This document shows positions 36,250 to 47,394 of a stretch of DNA of 64,000 nt, piece after piece (within the stretch, counting starts at the first letter, position 1; the number at the start of each line of letters is the position of its first letter). The position numbers and the translations under genes were made by a program. The notes under the pieces were generated by a model, which was not told where the DNA came from, did no database searches, and saw only the letters and a list, made by a program, of their open reading frames with translations. Location: contig NC_092250.1 of assembly GCF_036320965.1 (NCBI RefSeq), positions 20,630,117 through 20,694,116 of the forward strand, given 5' to 3'. Source of the stretch: Panulirus ornatus. Its lineage: Eukaryota > Arthropoda > Malacostraca > Decapoda > Palinuridae.

Positions 36250-36727
36250 GGGTTCGGCTGACGGGGCTCGTGTGTTCAAACGACGAGGTTAATAGATTTG
36301 GATGACGAGGTTCATGGGTTCAGAAGATGGGGCTAGTGGGTTCAGGTGACGGGATCGTGGGTTCAGGTGACGGGATCGTGGGTTCAGGTGACGGGGTCGT
36401 GGGTTCAGAAGATGGGGCTAGTGGGTTCAGGTGACGGGATCGTGGGTTCAGGTGACGGGGTCGTGGGTTCAGAAGATGGGGCTAGTGGGTTCAGGTGACG
36501 GGATCGTGGGTTCAGGTGACGGGGTCGTGGGTTCAGAAGATGGGGCTAGTGGGTTCAGGTGACGGGATCGTGGGTTCAGGTGACGGGGTCGTGGGTTCGG
36601 GTGATGGGGTCGTGGGTTCGGGTGACGGGATTGTGGGTTCGGGTGACGTGATCGTGGGTTCGGGTGACGGGGTCGTGGGTTCGGGTGACGGGGTCGTGGG
36701 TTCGGGTGACGGGGTCGTGGGTTCGGA
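36250..36727. repeat. 21-bp minisatellite with 63-bp higher-order units
   Basis: The basic 21-bp unit is GGGTTCGGGTGACGGGGTCG plus T. Between about 36337 and 36565, three variants (ACGGGATCGT, ACGGGGTCGT, and the AGAAGATGGGGCTAGT form) recur in fixed order as 63-bp trimers. To the right the array becomes simple monomers. Confidence 0.94.
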
Positions 36728-37025
36728 TGATTATATTCATTTCCATAACTCCTATTGTCATAGTTCTTCGCTCGGTACCATAATGTTTTCGTTCGCCAGG
36801 AATCGCCTGCGGTTAATTTCGTCTTTGTGCATCACGGCCTGTTAACCACAGTCCACCACGATGTACAATGCTGGACGAGCAAGTGGATCAGTAACACGTT
36901 CATTCTGGGTTGATTTTATGAATTTCGTTGGGTGAGGTTTGTGTGGTTTGTCTGCCATACATTGTGGGATGATAAAGTTCCATTTCAGAAGAAAACAATT
37001 GGACTGCACCAGGCAACCACTGCCA

Positions 37026-37139
37026 GGTGAGGTGTAGTTGTCTGGTGAGGTGTAGTTGTCTGGTGTAGTGTAGTTGTCTGGTGAGTTGTAGTTGTCTGGT
37101 GAGGTGTAGTTGTCTGGTGAGGTGTAGTTGTCTGGTGAG
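37026..37139. repeat. 18-bp minisatellite, about 6 copies
   Basis: Tandem GTGAGGTGTAGTTGTCTG units. One copy has TGTAGTG and one has GAGTTGT in place of GAGGTGT. Confidence 0.94.
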
Positions 37140-38299
37140 TGCTCTTCGTTCCACCCGTCAGCTAGTGTTGAACATTTAATGGTTGTGACTGATGTGATGA
37201 CTGACTTCTTATCTATTAGAACTCATGTGATATGACTTGCCTCACAGAGAGTACAATAAATAGGCAAAAACAGATGACTTGTGGCCTTTCATAGAAAGGA
37301 ATCCTTTCTGAAACTTGTTCGTCACAGTATCAAACGAAAATCAGTTTCTTAACTAACACATATGCAGGGAATCATGGAGGAAGGTGCAGTATAAGGAAAA
37401 GATCGCGCAATGGTTTTTGTATGTGTTTTTACCAAATGATAAAGTGATGATGAATTACTGACCTGGTACATGTGAAGTGAGTCTATATTCCGTGACTCAA
37501 GCAACTCTCACCGAGAGCTCCAGCTCTTATTTCAAGGTATCTTGACTCCTCTCAGGAGTCGACCAATTCAACAAATTACCATCTGTGTAAACCTTAGACT
37601 CGCAAACCAACATTAGAGAACTTGGTGCTGAACACCAAACAGATGCACCTCTGCCCAAGGATTCGTGGAAATCCATTACCCTACACAGAAACACTCAGGG
37701 ACACACTTGTGATGGTATATATTTACCTTAATGATACCTCCACTAGCACAAGGTTGCATATCACTGGTCGTTACGACAAATAAAATTCTTTTGCCTTTAT
37801 TGTAACATCTACATCCGTTTCATAGCTAAAGTATGATTCTTGATCCGAACTAGTGATCTCAGTGTATCGATCTTTGACAACCTCCTCTAACCATACCCTG
37901 GTGCAGCCTGGCCACTGAAGGATCGCTGTAATCTTTCTCTCGGTACCGCTACTACAGAACATCATCTAGCAGCTGACTGGTATAATTGGGTTCATGAAAG
38001 TCTACGGATACACAGCAGCGAGTTTCACGAATTAGAAAAATTGAAATTCTCAAATGAAAAAATAATACTGTATGTAAAGCATCCCCTGAATAACTGATGC
38101 TTTAAAAGACATTGTTTTCTTGATATGATATTTGACCACAAGTGTCAGGTAGGTATGTGACAATGGCAGACTACGTCATCATAAATCTGATCTTCCTACA
38201 TGGCAGAGAAGAAAGTCATCTCGAGAGCTCCATTACCTAGCAGTTTCACGGAGCTCCACGTTATACTAGAGTAACATGCTTTTCATTATGACTCTAAAC
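37140..38299. other. Low-copy region, no gene recognised
   Basis: About 1.2 kb with no tandem array or coding motif that I can support. Confidence 0.4.
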
Positions 38300-38339
38300 T
38301 GAACCTTCTGAAATCTCTCATTACCATTACCGCTCTGGT

Positions 38340-38600
38340 TGGAAGAACGGATGTAACAACTGCAGGTGGTGAGGGCTCCCCATCTTATATCATCAACACT
38401 GGTGTCCCTCTGGGTTCTGTCCTGTCGCCTACATTGTTTCTTCTCTCTTCAACTTCTAACTATATTATCTCTTCTTTTGACGATTCCATCTTACACATTT
38501 CCTACCCCCTCTCATGTTAGTGCTCCTTCTCCTGTCTCAGTAAACAAATTTCTATCAGTTGGGATTTAAGGAGCATCTCATAATGGGAGGCAGTAACCTG
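38340..38600 (+). pseudogene. Jockey-like LINE reverse transcriptase relic
   Basis: Plus-strand translation gives SYIINTGVPLGSVLSPTLF, then TSNYIISSFDDSILH. This corresponds to the GVPQGSVLSPTLF block and the FADDSTLH catalytic block of jockey-clade LINEs. The first catalytic alanine is changed and the intervening spacer is shortened. The sequence that follows has many stops. It is distinct from RTE-A, whose equivalents are RQGCVMSPW and FADDTALVAD. Confidence 0.65.
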
Positions 38601-38824
38601 GTGAAATTCATTGGTGCTAAGATGTAATATCTCCCTATATGTGTCAGTTGTTTCCCAATGTTCCATTATAAAACCTGACAGTTTAGCCCTGTAATAACAT
38701 AAACATGTTGGCCATTACCAAATCCTCCACTGATTCCAGAGAACCCCAAGATGTCAGTATATAAACTCTGCTTCCCATACGCCAAGGATATTGTGTATAG
38801 TTTACAAGTGTCATCACTACACAT

Positions 38825-38985
38825 GGTTAGTATATTGTGTATAGGTGTCATAACTACATATAGTCAGTATATAGTGTATAGGTTTCATAACTACATATAG
38901 TCAGTATATAGTGTATAGGTGCCATAACTACTACATATAGTCAGTATATTGTGTATAGGTGTCATAATTACGTATAGTCGGTAAA
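38825..38985. repeat. ~37-bp minisatellite, about 4 copies
   Basis: Imperfect tandem units containing GTATATAGTGTATAGGT and CATAACTACATATAGTCA. Confidence 0.88.
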
Positions 38986-39052
38986 TATGTTCTGCATTAC
39001 ATGATGGCCCACTCGTTATACCACTTGCTGTACATCACTATCCATAACCTAC

Positions 39053-39182
39053 ACCACCTGCAATACATAACGACCCACTGGATATAACACATGCGATACA
39101 TAACGGCCCACTGGATATAACACATGCGATACATAACAGCCCACTGGATATAACACATGCGATACATAACAGCCCACTGGAA
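39053..39182. repeat. ~33-bp minisatellite, about 4 copies
   Basis: Tandem units of CACTGGATATAACACATGCG followed by ATACATAACGGCC or ATACATAACAGCC. Confidence 0.9.
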
Positions 39183-39291
39183 ATTCCACCTGGAATGCAC
39201 TACATTCTCATGGCCGCACCAACAGCGGACCAACCCAGGTACAGTGACCGCCATGTGAGGATAATAAACGCTTGTCTCTATACTCTTGATC

Positions 39292-39483
39292 ATAACGGTC
39301 TGGACCAGGGGTGTTGTGGTGCATGATGACACTACTATGATCGGTCTGGACCAGGGGTGTTGTGGTGCATGATGACACTACCATGATCGGTCTGGACCAG
39401 GGGTGTAGTAGTGCATGATAACACTACCATGATCGGTCTGGACCAGGGGTGTAGTAGTGCATGATAACACTACCATGATCAGC
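39292..39483. repeat. 46-bp minisatellite, about 4 copies
   Basis: Tandem units with GGTCTGGACCAGGGGTGT and TGCATGATGACACTACCATG. TTGTGG changes to AGTAGT in the right-hand copies. Confidence 0.93.
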
Positions 39484-39787
39484 AGCCTTACGCTTTAGGC
39501 AATTGTGGAGAAAGACCCATTAACACAATACAGAAGAGGAAGAGTGAGTGTAAGAAGGAAGAACATAGTGGTGTTGACATTACATATCCTTGAAAGAATC
39601 TTAAGTAAATAGAACAAATATACCACATAATAATGAAGGAACAACCAGCATGGTACACCAAGCATTAGGACGTGCTCCTCATGATGGTAAATCAAGAGGT
39701 ATGGGAAATGTGTTGTTATGAAGAGATACACTTGAGAAATATAGATTGTGAGGGAGAGTGATGATACTCCAGTAATACTATATCTTA

Positions 39788-40675
39788 TCTTACGTTCAGA
39801 TGTTTTACGTTCAGGTACCTTACGTTCAGGTACCTTACGTTCAGGTACCTTACGTTCAGGTACCTTACATTCAGGTACCTTACGTTCACGTACCTTACAT
39901 TCAGGTACCTTACGTTCACGTACCTTACATTCAGGTACCTTACGTTCACGTACCTTACATTCAGGTACCTTACGTTCAGGTACCTTACGTTCAGGTGCCC
40001 TACGTTCAGGTACCTTACGTTCAGGTGCCTTACGTTCAGGTACCTTACGTTCAGGTGCCTTACGTTCAGGTACCTTACGTTCAGGTACCTTACGTTCAGG
40101 TGCCTTACGTTCAGGTACCTTACGTTCACGTACCTTACATTCAGGTACCCAACGTTCAGGTACCTTACGTTCAGGTACCTTACGTTCAGGTACCTTACGT
40201 TCAGGTACCTTACGTTCACGTACCTTACATTCAGGTACCCAACGTTCAGGTACCTTACGTTCACGTACCTTACGTTCAGGTACCTTACGTTCAGGTGCCT
40301 TACGTTCAGGTGCCTTACGTTCAGGTACCCAACGTTCAGGTACCTTACGTTCAGGTACCTTACGTTCAGGTACCTTACGTTCAGGTACCTTACGTTCACG
40401 TACCTTACATTCAGGTACCCAACGTTCAGGTACCTTACGTTCAGGTACCTTACGTTCAGGTACCTTACGTTCAGGTGCCTTACGTTCAGGTGCCTTACGT
40501 TCAGGTACCCAACGTTCAGGTACCTTACGTTCAGGTACCTTACGTTCAGGTACCTTACGTTCAGGTACCCAACGTTCAGGTACCTTACGTTCAGGTGCCT
40601 TACGTTCAGGTACCTTACGTTCACGTACCTTACGTTCAGGTACCTTACGTTCAGGTACCTTACGTTCAGGTGCCG
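39788..40675. repeat. 15-bp minisatellite, about 59 copies, with GGTACC in most units
   Basis: Units of CTTACGTTCAGGTAC are repeated for about 890 bp, with CACGTACC, GGTGCC, CTTACATTC and CCAACGTTC variants in recurring order. The unit is a multiple of three and has no stop in several frames. The array therefore shows open frames over 300 codons long on both strands; these encode only five-residue repeats and are not considered genes. Confidence 0.97.
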
Positions 40676-41052
40676 TATGATTATGAAATGATAATGATTA
40701 AGAAAATGAGGTGTTTCGTGGGCGCGTACAGCGTCAGTGTTATGCAGATGGCGTCGTCTTAGGCGTACCAATTAGGGGTCATTATATCCCTTAACAACCG
40801 GCTGGGACGGCACTGATCAATAGGGCTTTGTCTCTATAACAGTTCTTGTGGCCAGAGTCTTGTGCTCTCGTGTGGGCCACCACTTCACATGGTAATGTCA
40901 CCTTTAATGATGGTAATGTTGATGGGGTTCCAGCGGGAGAAGGTGCCACTGTTATCCCCCTTCATCACACAACTCTCGTACATTTGGAACATCATCTGAA
41001 ACAAACTTCGAAATCGTTCGAGACCAACAACCTGATATACTTCTTTTCCTTA
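40676..41052. other. Low-copy spacer, no gene recognised
   Basis: No motif supported. The short open frame here (79 codons) runs into the adjacent 28-bp array. Confidence 0.4.
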
Positions 41053-41371
41053 TGTGACGTTATACATAAGGCTCGTCTCATGTGACGTTATACATAAGGC
41101 TCGTCTCATGTGACGTTATACATAAGGCTCGTCTCATGTGACGTTATACATAAGGCTCGTCTCATGTGACGTTATACATAAGGCTCGTCTCATGTGACGT
41201 TATACATAAGGCTCGTCTCATATGACGTTATACATAAGGCTCGTCTCATGTGACGTTATACATAAGGCTCGTATCATATGACGTTATACATAAGGCTCGT
41301 CTCATGTGACGTTATACATAAGGCTCGTCTCATATGACGTTATACATAAGGCTCGTCTCATGTGGCGTTAC
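41053..41371. repeat. 28-bp minisatellite, about 11 copies
   Basis: Tandem units of TGTGACGTTATACATAAGGC plus TCGTCTCA, with TGTGACG/TATGACG variation. Each unit contains a TGACGT core. Confidence 0.96.
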
Positions 41372-41699
41372 AAAAGTTTACATGAATTTCAACGTTTTTT
41401 TTCCTGGTGGAGCAAACATTAAGATGTTATTTCCTCGTATGTGACTCGTCTCTGGTGCTCCTCCGTTAAGGACTTGGATGAACCTATTTTCCTGGTCGTC
41501 TACATTCGTGTAGTACAGTATTTCCCAGAATGTTTCACAATATTTTCCCGACTAAACTCTTTCCTTTTGGCCTTTTCGTTTCTCTCTGATCATGAGTGGA
41601 TGGTTTCCTATAGAATCGCTCTATTGTGGTGGTCGCTCATATAGCCACCTCTCCTTCTTATCTAGTGGACAGCATTATGCAGGGTTCCCGTCTATGACC

Positions 41700-42210
41700 T
41701 TCGCTCTTTATTCTTGTCAAAAATGATTTTTCTTGAGCCTATAAACATGTTGATTATGAAGACGACGACTCCATTATACAATCATCAGCTCACTTTCCTT
41801 CGCTTTCTTTCTTCCATACTTTTTTCTGTATTTCCTGGCGCTGAACCTCTTCCTTCACTTGATCAGGTCATTTGCAGCAACTGCAAAATGGGGAATCACT
41901 AGCCTGGTTAGAATGAACAGTTGAAATCACATTTTCTATCTGCGTCTCTTTCTAAATGTCACTTGTTTTCTGGTACTGAATGTAAAGCACTATCATTCAA
42001 CCTAGGAATAACATGTTTGTTAAACTGAACCATATCTTCACTTCATCCTGGGTCCCCGCACAGTCAACATTACAAGTCCTGCAGGTATACGTCTCCTCAG
42101 CAGCTGATCCATGTCTACTGTGGTCTCACTCGCCCGCCCCCTGTCTGCAGCGGTGCTCACATATCCGAGGTGCCTTTTTATCCACCTCTCACGTCTTCAA
42201 CCATCCTCCG
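41700..42210 (+). pseudogene. Jockey-like LINE reverse transcriptase relic
   Basis: Plus-strand reading in shifting frames gives a DDDSIIQSS block (catalytic region). Next comes AKWGITSLVRMNS, equivalent to the WG..NLV.FN block, then STNLGIT, equivalent to LNILGI. CRYTSPQQLIHVYCGLTRP follows, equivalent to the CR.YFS..QL...Y.G..RP block. This block order is that of jockey-clade LINEs. Many stops and indels show it is long dead. It may belong to the same family as the relic at 38.34 kb. Confidence 0.6.
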
Positions 42211-42214
42211 TGAT

Positions 42215-42283
<69 letters not shown>
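42215..42283. repeat. (CT)n microsatellite
   Basis: A pure CT dinucleotide run of about 68 bp. Confidence 0.97.
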
Positions 42284-42284
<1 letters not shown>

Positions 42285-45247
42285 GTTCTACAGGCATTGT
42301 TTCCGGCACAGTTCTGGTGAGGTGTCTGCGTGTGTCCCAGCACCCAAGACCTTGATCATTAGCACGTGACTGTCTGCTTTTTTCCACAGTCTGAGTGTAG
42401 TAACCATCCACATGAAGATTAACCGTTATTAGTTCTCCTTTCCCTGAGCCACGAAGCAACGCAATGCTCCTCCTTCGTTTTCCTATTCGTATAACATTTC
42501 CACTTCCAAGGTCTGGGTTCATAAAACACAAGATGAGTTCCAACAATCCTTCGTCAACTTAGTGTAACAAATACATTATTTCACTAGTTTACGACTGTCC
42601 TCGACTTAGGCATGCTTTACCCGAGCCACGTCTGAGAATGTAAAAGAAAAATATATGTTGATTTCGCAATTTCGTTTCTTTTGATTCTGTTTTCATGTCA
42701 CAAGGAGACAAAAGATGCACGAAACTCCTTATGTAGACAAGGGGCATTTTGAAGGGTGCAGCTCGTCCATAATAATGCTTTGGTCTTCTGTTCCAATGCT
42801 GTAAACACTGAGTTAACCTCTTAAGCACGACGGTACAATCCTTTACTCGGATCCCTATTGGTGAGTTCAGATGACACGTCATCCTACAACAGGGTTGACT
42901 CCTCAAGCTCAAGAATCACATCTTGTTGCCGAAGAACTTCAATACTATCCACACAGTGTAATCTGTACACTGTTTCTGATCCTTTTTAAAAGAAGAAACT
43001 CATAAAATCCGGAAGGCTAGAGACACCAGGCAGCTCATTCTGTTTCTCGTTAAAAGATGACGTAACTCAGTATTAGACATGGGGATGATTGGTGCCAACA
43101 GACGTAAGTTCACTCGCTTTAAAATGAAAAGAAAAACGAAATTGTAGGTGACATATTGTTATGCTGAACATGTACACATGTTACCTTTCCTTTCTCAAAG
43201 GCCTTCCCCTCCACCGCTGCATTACGGAGCCTGACTGGTTTTCTTCTGTCTGTCTCTATCCTTCTATATCTCCCGGTGTCTGTATCCTCTATATGTTGTA
43301 TGTTGGGGGTCTCTTATTTGTTCTTTCTGTTCATTCAAGGTTGTCTTTGTCCCAGCTTTCTCTGTCAAGGTCACTCCTCTTTTCTTGGGTCTATACATGC
43401 CGAAACTTTTCCTGCGTTTTGTCTTTCACCGAACATTTTTTTTATTCGTGGCTTGATCATGAAGACCTCCTGACACTTCTCTCCTCGTTGCTCGTGTTCT
43501 GTCCCCTCCGGAACATTTCCTGGGTTTCATACTCTTCACCATTTTCTCGAGTCTGAGGCATTTCTAGTACCCGATGTGAGTGTCAAGGACCACTTCCTCA
43601 CCATAGGTCACTGCCAAGTCCTTACGGTATCTCTGTCTCTCTCAGGCTCTGAGTATCCCCTCGGCTCCTTGTCTAAGCCTTCCTAGCGCCTGTTCTGTCT
43701 GTCACGGTATATCTTCTTACTGTGGGTCCACATCGAGGCTCTGGCAGTGTAGGTGTTGCCCATGCTGGCTATCAAGGGCCTATCAGCACCTCATTGCCAT
43801 GCCAGTATCGCGTGAGTGTCGGGGTCTTGGAAGGAGCGCCACGTCCAGCCTAACTTTGCACCATAATGGAAAACTTCAGCCGACTACCTTACAGACCTCT
43901 CTAGGGCAGAGGGAGTTAAGTCTCTCTTTGGCCTCATGGGATTCTCATCTCTCTGTAAGTTGAATACATGGGCTATATGTTGTCTGAATAGAGTCCCCGG
44001 GTTACGACGGGTTTCGGATGAGCCTTGTTCTTTTCGCACGTAACGGAGGCCTTAAAAGGTATGACAGAGGGTGTCCGCCCGTGCCCCACGCCGCTCTAAG
44101 TACACCCGATACCATCTCCAGGCACTTCAATACATCACCACTCTGTATTATTTACCCCTCACTCGGACCGCAGATGACGCCCTTTGGAAATATAAATACA
44201 ATTCATAAAGTCTTGAGGTGCAGGGTTCAGTTGGCCTGAGCCGGTGCAGCGAGGGATATGCCTCTACGGCCTTCCTCGCCGTACAAACCTCAAGTGTAAA
44301 ACCAGTAGCCGGAGGTGTCCGAGTCCGAGCCAGGGCCCCGCAAGCCCGTCACAAGTCTCGTACTAACCTCATCCAGCGTCGCACCGACGCTCCTGCCGCG
44401 GTCCTGCTTGCCCGACGATCTGGCCCAGCCTGCCCCTGGCCTGCCCCCGTGTCCGCATGCCTGCCTACCAGATAACTGAGCGTATATTAGCCCTTGTTGC
44501 AGGGATGTCTGGCCTGTAATTTAGTGTGTTTACCACCGTCCAGTCTACATGCCAATTTGGGAGCTTAACTCTTGAGTTTGGTGGCTCCTTGTTATATTGC
44601 GTACCTGCTTATAGCTTGACTACAGCTCCCTGATGGTTTACTGTCTACCGACTGGTTCTTCTCGAGATTAAATTTGAAGCAAGAGTTTCAACAGCCACTC
44701 GACAGTTCCCTGGGTAATGGGTTCACCTGACTGTTGCCTGAGAGGTGTTGTCTGAGGCGGGTGACTGGTGTGGCTGGCCTCGCTGGCGCTTGTCCTCTTG
44801 CTGTCCCTCAGTGACCAGTAGTGTCGGATCACCACACTAGTGCTGAACCCTGACTGATCCTGGTGGTTCCTCAGGCAGGTGCCTCCACTCTCACTATATC
44901 TCATTTGTTGTAATGACTAACCCTCCAAGTAATGACTGCTGCCTCTCATGGCGTCTCAGCGGCCCCTCACACCACCTGAACCATCATCATTATCATCATC
45001 TCCGCCTGCCTGATCCTTCTGTGTTTACCTCCTCCTCTCGTAATCAGTTTGCTCACGACACAAACTACCATTAACAACCACTGAGGTATTGGACATGCAT
45101 ATTAATGAGGGGTTTCCTCCAGGCCACGGTGAAGTCTGCTGCCTCTGTCTGCCAAGTGGCGGCCTTCCTGGAACTGCTTCACATAACAACATATGAAAGA
45201 ACTTAACACAAAACATTCATACGGGAGTGTCAGGTCCGCTGTTTCGT
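42284..45247. other. Low-copy region, no gene recognised
   Basis: About 3 kb. The first few hundred bases may be further decayed LINE sequence. The stretch near 44000-44470 is GC-rich but its open frames show no domain. CTCTGTCTCTCTC-type pyrimidine bias is present near 43200-43700. I see no supportable gene, RNA gene or tandem array. Confidence 0.4.
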
Positions 45248-45402
45248 TCGTACCCGTATACACCTGTGTATACTTCACGTACCCGTATACACCTGTGTAT
45301 ACTTCACGTACCCGTATACACCTGTGTATACTTCACGTACCCGCATACACCTGTATAAAATCTTTACGTACCCGTATACACCTGTGTATACTTCACGTAC
45401 AC
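45248..45402. repeat. 29-bp minisatellite, about 5 copies
   Basis: Tandem units of GTACCCGTATACACCTGTGT followed by ATACTTCAC. The fourth unit differs at its end (ATAAAATCTTTAC). Confidence 0.94.
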
Positions 45403-45510
45403 ATGGCTTTTCATTAAGACAGAATGTCAATCTTTCATGAAGTATTTTTGATAATGTTGAAATCATCTTGGGGTACTTTTTGTTTATTTAAAAAACAGTC
45501 AAATCCCAGT

Positions 45511-45890
45511 GACTCACCAGGATAGTGGGCCACACGTCTGACTCACCAGGATAGTGGGCCACACGTCTGACTCACCAGGATAGTGGGCCACACGTCTGAC
45601 TCACCAGGATAGTGGGCCACACGTCTGACTCACCAGGATAGTGGGCCACACGTCTGACTCTCAGGATAGTGGGCCACACGTCTGACTCTCAGGATAGTGG
45701 GCCACACGTCTGACTCTCAGGATAGTGGGCCACACGTCTGACTCACCAGGATAGTGGGCCACACGTCTGACTCACCAGGATAGTGGGCCACACGTCTGAC
45801 TCTCAGGATAGTGGGCCACACGTCTGACTTACCAGGATAGTGGGCCACACGTCTGACTCACCAGGATAGTGGGCCACACATGTGACTCAT
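45511..45890. repeat. 29-bp minisatellite, about 13 copies
   Basis: Tandem GACTCACCAGGATAGTGGGC plus CACACGTCT units. Several are one or two bases shorter, having GACTCTCAGG at the start. Confidence 0.96.
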
Positions 45891-46227
45891 GCCGACAGTA
45901 GGCTGGCTACATGTATACATGTTACGTCAAAGCTGACTTAAGTAGCTCTGATAGATATCAGTTCTGAATACTGGTCAACACATGAAGGCAAGACATTAGG
46001 CTCCTGAGCCTTGGAAGTGACTGCTCAATATGAAATTGTGAAACTATGAATTATAATGACTCTTAGCATTGTAAACTGTGCCGTATGTGCTACTGTACAT
46101 GGTGTGAGGCGCCATATACAACACAGCTGTACTGTACCATCATACACAGAATGTTTCCTTGGAAGTTTTAGAACGAGTTCTGACGTGGTTGTTACAAATG
46201 ACCATTACACAGTTAATACCGATTATA

Positions 46228-46384
<157 letters not shown>

Positions 46385-46504
46385 GATGGCTTGGAGAGGA
46401 CAGCCACTTGACACTCGATGAAGTGTTGGCCGACAATGAAGCAGTCGTTAATTCCCTCGTGATAACCAAGCGGCTATTACCGGTCCATGGCTCCTGCCGA
46501 CCAA

Positions 46505-46506
<2 letters not shown>

Positions 46507-46542
<36 letters not shown>

Positions 46543-46863
46543 AGAGAGAGACATGTGTCACAACAGCTGTGCTCAGCCCGGGACACCTGCCATCCCCAAC
46601 GGTCGACGTCGGGCCACCAGCTACATCTGTCATGTGATGATGACCCTGTCTATCTGTCTCTCTGTCTACCTTTCCGCCTGTCTGTCTACTTGTCTATCTG
46701 TCTGTGTTATCACCTGTCTGGCTGTCTATCTGTTGATCTATCAACTTGCCTGTCTCCCTATATTCCTGTCTGTCTGTCTGTCTATCTACCTGTCTATCTA
46801 TCTATCTATCAGTCTACCTCTGTGTGTCAATCTGCCTATCTACTTACTATATATTTATATCTG

Positions 46864-46962
<99 letters not shown>
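46507..46962. repeat. (AC)n, CTGT/CTAT-rich and (TA)n microsatellites
   Basis: A short (AC)n at 46507-46540 is followed by low-copy DNA. A long irregular CTGT/CTAT tetranucleotide region then runs at about 46640-46905, resolving into pure (CTAT)n and finally (TA)n. Confidence 0.92.
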
Positions 46963-47205
46963 TACTTTAAAATCTGATGACGAAATTTATAAAATTTTTC
47001 CATTTTATAGATAAGCATAAAATTTATCAAAAGGGTAACAGCAGACAATTACATACTAAATTATGATCATAACAGAAGTGAACGACTGAAGATTGTGTTT
47101 CTAAGAGACAGAAGAACATAAATGACAGAAATTGAAACTTGGACTAAATTGATCTCTCACACAGTATGGACGTTTTTGAAATTCCATCTGTTCCAGTCAA
47201 GAGCA

Positions 47206-47277
47206 GTAGGTTAGGTGAGGTTAGGTTAGGTCAGGTTAGTTTGCGTTTGGTTAGGTTAGGTTCGGTTAGGTTAGGGG
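47206..47277 (+). repeat. Degenerate TTAGG-type telomere-like repeat
   Basis: About 70 bp of GGTTA-phase pentamers (AGGTTAGGTTAGG, GGTTAGGTTAGGTTCGG) with substitutions. TTAGG is the ancestral arthropod telomere repeat. The stretch is short and imperfect, so it is an interstitial or chance repeat and not a chromosome end. Confidence 0.7.
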
Positions 47278-47394
47278 AACTATAAACACATTAGAAGATG
47301 TACCATTTTGATCAATCCTTCGTATTTATACAACTCTCCGTCCAACATAAGAGACAGTTAGTTCCCTTGTGTTCCTGTCTAATGTGATGTTTCC

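Noticed and set aside
39748..40771. Open frames of 310-328 codons on both strands at the 15-bp array
   Set aside because: These are explained by a five-codon repeat without stops. Three frames are equally open and no unique sequence is encoded.
28970..41371. Tandem arrays with regularly spaced units considered as CRISPR arrays
   Set aside because: The units are contiguous with no unique spacers, no cas-like genes are present, and the DNA is clearly eukaryotic.
43161..43556. 131-codon hydrophobic frame in pyrimidine-rich DNA
   Set aside because: The leucine/serine/phenylalanine bias follows the T- and C-rich composition. A second frame is open too and there is no domain pattern.
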